Assembly: GCA_018985235.1 (NCBI GenBank)
Contig: JADGIG010000104.1
Span: 1 to 19,280 of the forward strand
Reading direction: 5' to 3'
DNA from: Sanchytrium tribonematis
Lineage: Eukaryota; Sanchytriomycota; Sanchytriomycetes; Sanchytriales; Sanchytriaceae
Length of the DNA: 19,280 bases
The notes under the pieces were generated by a model. That model searched no databases. It saw only the letters and a list, made by a program, of their open reading frames with translations, and was not told the DNA's origin. How positions within the stretch are numbered: the stretch's first letter is position 1; every line of letters begins with the position of its first letter. Below, one piece after another: positions 17,335 to 19,280 of the stretch. The position numbers and the translations under genes were made by a program.

Positions 17335-18499
17335 ATGTTTGAATTTGACAGCTCGGACGACTTAAGCGAGCAATCATATAGTGAGAAGGATTTAAATTCA
17401 TTACTTCATGAAATAGGGACAAAATTACCCACAAAAGAATATAAAATATTAGAATTATTAGGGAAAGGCGGTTTCGCTCAAGTTAGGCAGGGTATTCACG
17501 TCAAAACAAACGAGACAATTGCATGTAAACAGCTTCTACGCAATAAACAGGACAGCAACCGACTATACCAAGAAATATCTATTTTAAGTGCAATAAGCAC
17601 ACATTCTTCTGTCTTACCATTATTAGAAGTTTTATATAATAGTAGTGAAATATGGCTGATATTTCCACTCGCAGAAAAGGATTTATTTGATTTTATTAGT
17701 CATAATGGTAAATTACCGGAGGATTTGGCAAAATATTATTTTAAAACTATTGTTGATATTATCGCTTATTGCCACGCTAAAGATATTGTTCATCGGTATA
17801 TTTTGTTTATTTAGGGACATAAAGCCTGAGAATATTATGGTGGATAAACGAGGAAATGTAAAATTAATAGACTTTGGATTTGCTGGTGTTGCAAAGAATT
17901 CTAAAAAATTAAAAACGTTTGTTGGATCTCCAGAATATGCAGCACCAGAGATTCTAAACTGCCAAGAATATGATGGAACAAAAGTGGATATATGGTCGCT
18001 TGGTTGTATATTATACGTCATGGTAGTTGGCAAAGCGCCATTTCAAGGAGAACCATTCAGGATTTACGAGAAAATAATGAATACTGACTTTGAGCTGCCG
18101 TCGGATCTCAGTCAGGATTGCCAAAATCTTATAAGGAACACTTTGAAAAGAGATGCAGATCAGAGATTGACAACAGATGAAATAGCTCGACACCCATGGA
18201 TGGCAGATGACAAACATTCTATAAGTTACAAAAGAGCACTTGTTGATTCAAATTCGATACAAGCGGCCAAAGAACTTTTAAGCGCCAAAGAAACTGAACG
18301 GACGTCGAGGCCGAGTCGCATATTTACTGTAGCTTATCTTTTGCAAGAGAAGAAATTGAATGAAGAAATATTAATGTCTCCCAAGGAGAAATACAAGACT
18401 TTTTTTAATGCTCGAAATTCATCCAAATCACTAATAATAGAAGAGCCCAAAGAAATACTAAAAACCACAATTGTTGATATAATAAATGAGGAAGATTGA
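17335..18499 (+). CDS. Serine/threonine protein kinase, CAMK/SNF1-like (one 19-nt intron)
   Basis: The spliced product is 381 residues with a complete kinase domain at about 37-290. The glycine loop is GKGGFAQV at 43-50, the ATP-binding lysine K65 is in the ACK motif, HRDIKPEN is at 153-160 (catalytic D155), and DFG is at 173-175. The activation segment ends in GSPEYAAPE, followed by DIWSLGCILYVMVVGKAPF. The catalytic loop is split in the DNA: the first frame reads ...DIVHR then stops at 17814, and a second frame carries ...DIKPEN. Removing 17796-17814 restores HRD exactly. The N-terminal 35 residues are acidic and the C-terminal 90 are hydrophilic without a recognisable UBA, KA1 or calmodulin-binding domain, so the subfamily (SNF1/MARK-like) is uncertain. 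Substrates are unknown. Confidence 0.93.
17796..17814 (+). other. 19-nucleotide spliceosomal intron in kinase (phase 2)
   Basis: The intron GTATATTTTGTTTATTTAG interrupts codon 154, the Arg of the catalytic HRD motif. The 3' TAG of the intron is itself an in-frame stop if the intron is kept, so unspliced mRNA would encode only half a kinase domain. Confidence 0.95.
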
Positions 18500-18612
18500 A
18501 TTAATTTTAAATTTCATACGTAATTCCGCAATTTTAAAATTACTGTAATAGCTGGTGACATGGATGTCAAACCAATTTAGTGGCTTTTGAGGTTGGTGAA
18601 GCGTCAGAGCAC

Positions 18613-18620
18613 TATAAAAG
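18613..18620 (+). promoter_or_regulatory. TATA-box candidate for the zinc-finger gene
   Basis: TATAAAAG, the consensus TATA-box sequence, lies about 125 bases before the zinc-finger ATG in the 246-base spacer after the kinase. A CCAAT on the minus strand and two on the plus strand lie within 50 bases downstream of it. The distance implies a 5' leader of about 90-100 bases. Confidence 0.4.
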
Positions 18621-18745
18621 CAATGATTGGACTTCATCAGAAACTTCTATACCAATCCAATCAAAAATACCGCTTCCATACTATTTAAACAAACAAGTAA
18701 TTTCTTGGCCAGTCGTTTTATACCCCAAATATACCATTTCTATTA

Positions 18746-19123
18746 ATGAGTCAAGATAAAAAGACCGACCAGAATGATTTATTTTCCCCAAAGTCAAAAG
18801 CTGTGTTCAAGAAATCTCCTGCTGGCACCATCGTTACCACTGAAGAAAATGAATCGGTGATACATCCTCTAGCATATGAGATTCATCAGGCCATAACACA
18901 ACATGAAGGTGAAGAAGACACACAATATTCCTATAAATGCTCTGAAACAGGATGCGAACGAAAATTCAAATCCGCATTTGAGAGAAATCGACACGAACGA
19001 AATGTCCATTCTTCACCGGAGCCATGTCCATATTGCAAGAAAATGTTGAAAACAAAAGGCCGAAAAGATTTAATGCAGAGACACCTAAAATCATGCACAG
19101 CTTACAAAAATATTCAAAAATAG
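18746..19123 (+). CDS. Small C2H2 zinc-finger protein
   Basis: The 125-residue protein starts at the first ATG. A classical C2H2 finger occupies 65-88 (C65, C70, H83, H88; C-x4-C-x12-H-x4-H) in the context YKCSETGCERKFKSAFERNRHERNVH-like spacing. A second, atypical finger at 94-117 uses C94, C97, H113 and C117, a C2HC arrangement. The first 60 residues are polar and low-complexity. It is probably a DNA-binding transcription factor, although two fingers alone can also mediate RNA or protein contacts. I do not recognise a named orthologue. Introns are not needed. Confidence 0.88.
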   Translation: MSQDKKTDQNDLFSPKSKAVFKKSPAGTIVTTEENESVIHPLAYEIHQAITQHEGEEDTQYSYKCSETGCERKFKSAFERNRHERNVHSSPEPCPYCKKMLKTKGRKDLMQRHLKSCTAYKNIQK

Positions 19124-19196
19124 GATACCACAATGACCATATACCCCCGAATAGCTTTCTCCAAATGAAAGCGCATACCATTTATACCGGATTGTG

Positions 19197-19202
19197 AATA
19201 AA
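19197..19202 (+). terminator. AATAAA polyadenylation signal candidate
   Basis: AATAAA lies 74 bases after the zinc-finger stop, a reasonable place for the 3' end of that transcript. The final 78 bases of the window show no supportable gene; a minus-strand frame ending at about 19235 could be the tail of a convergent gene but is too short to judge. Confidence 0.35.
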
Positions 19203-19280
19203 TAACAATTACAAATAATCCATATCCTTTTTATTAATTTACAAAATGCCAAGTACTTTTCCACTGTAAATGTTTTAACT

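Noticed and set aside
1-19280. Nucleomorph origin suggested by 19-nt introns
   Set aside because: Nucleomorph genes carry many such introns per gene and lack cytoskeletal motors, HSF and similar genes. Here there are three introns in about 17 kb and a typical opisthokont-like gene set.
19200-19280. Possible 3' end of a convergent minus-strand gene at the right edge
   Set aside because: About 15 codons are visible in one frame and more in another; neither is recognisable.

Overview
The window is nuclear DNA of a gene-dense, AT-rich eukaryote that uses the standard genetic code (TAA and TGA both end clear genes). The gene set (heat shock factor, ribosomal protein eS26, CLC antiporter, fimbrin, polyprenol reductase, class V myosin with dilute domain, chromodomain protein, DNA ligase IV, LSM14/Scd6, CAMK-type kinase, C2H2 protein) suggests an opisthokont. 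A fungus or early-branching fungal relative fits best, but the sequence does not fix the lineage. Intergenic gaps are short and convergent genes end 17 to 51 bases apart.

Layout. Positions 1-574 (-) hold the first 191 codons of a heat shock factor whose 3' end is outside the window. A perfect three-unit heat shock element lies about 100 bases upstream of its start. An unrecognised secreted protein with one EF-hand-like loop (1048-1878, +) follows, then eS26 (2056-2400, +) and a CLC chloride/proton exchanger (2533-4203, +) whose homology extends upstream of its first ATG with no start codon. Fimbrin (4547-6326, +) converges on a short polyprenol reductase (6344-6988, -). The class V myosin (7419-11958, +) converges on a chromodomain protein (11985-12719, -), which is divergent from DNA ligase IV (12843-15062, +). 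Two minus-strand genes follow: an EamA/SLC35-type transporter (15114-16139) and an LSM14/Scd6 P-body protein (16213-17031). The right end carries a protein kinase (17335-18499, +) and a small C2H2 zinc-finger protein (18746-19123, +).

The main observation is that the only three introns I can prove by protein-family continuity, in fimbrin, myosin V and the kinase, are each exactly 19 nucleotides, GT...TAG, and fall in phases 0, 1 and 2. Each was found because a conserved domain continues in another frame 19 bases later. Introns this short are known as a norm in chlorarachniophyte nucleomorphs and, even shorter, in the ciliate Stentor. Neither matches this gene content.

These are mostly housekeeping genes and do not form an operon-like pathway. 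Fimbrin and myosin V share the actin cytoskeleton, and the heat shock factor probably regulates itself through the element in its own promoter.
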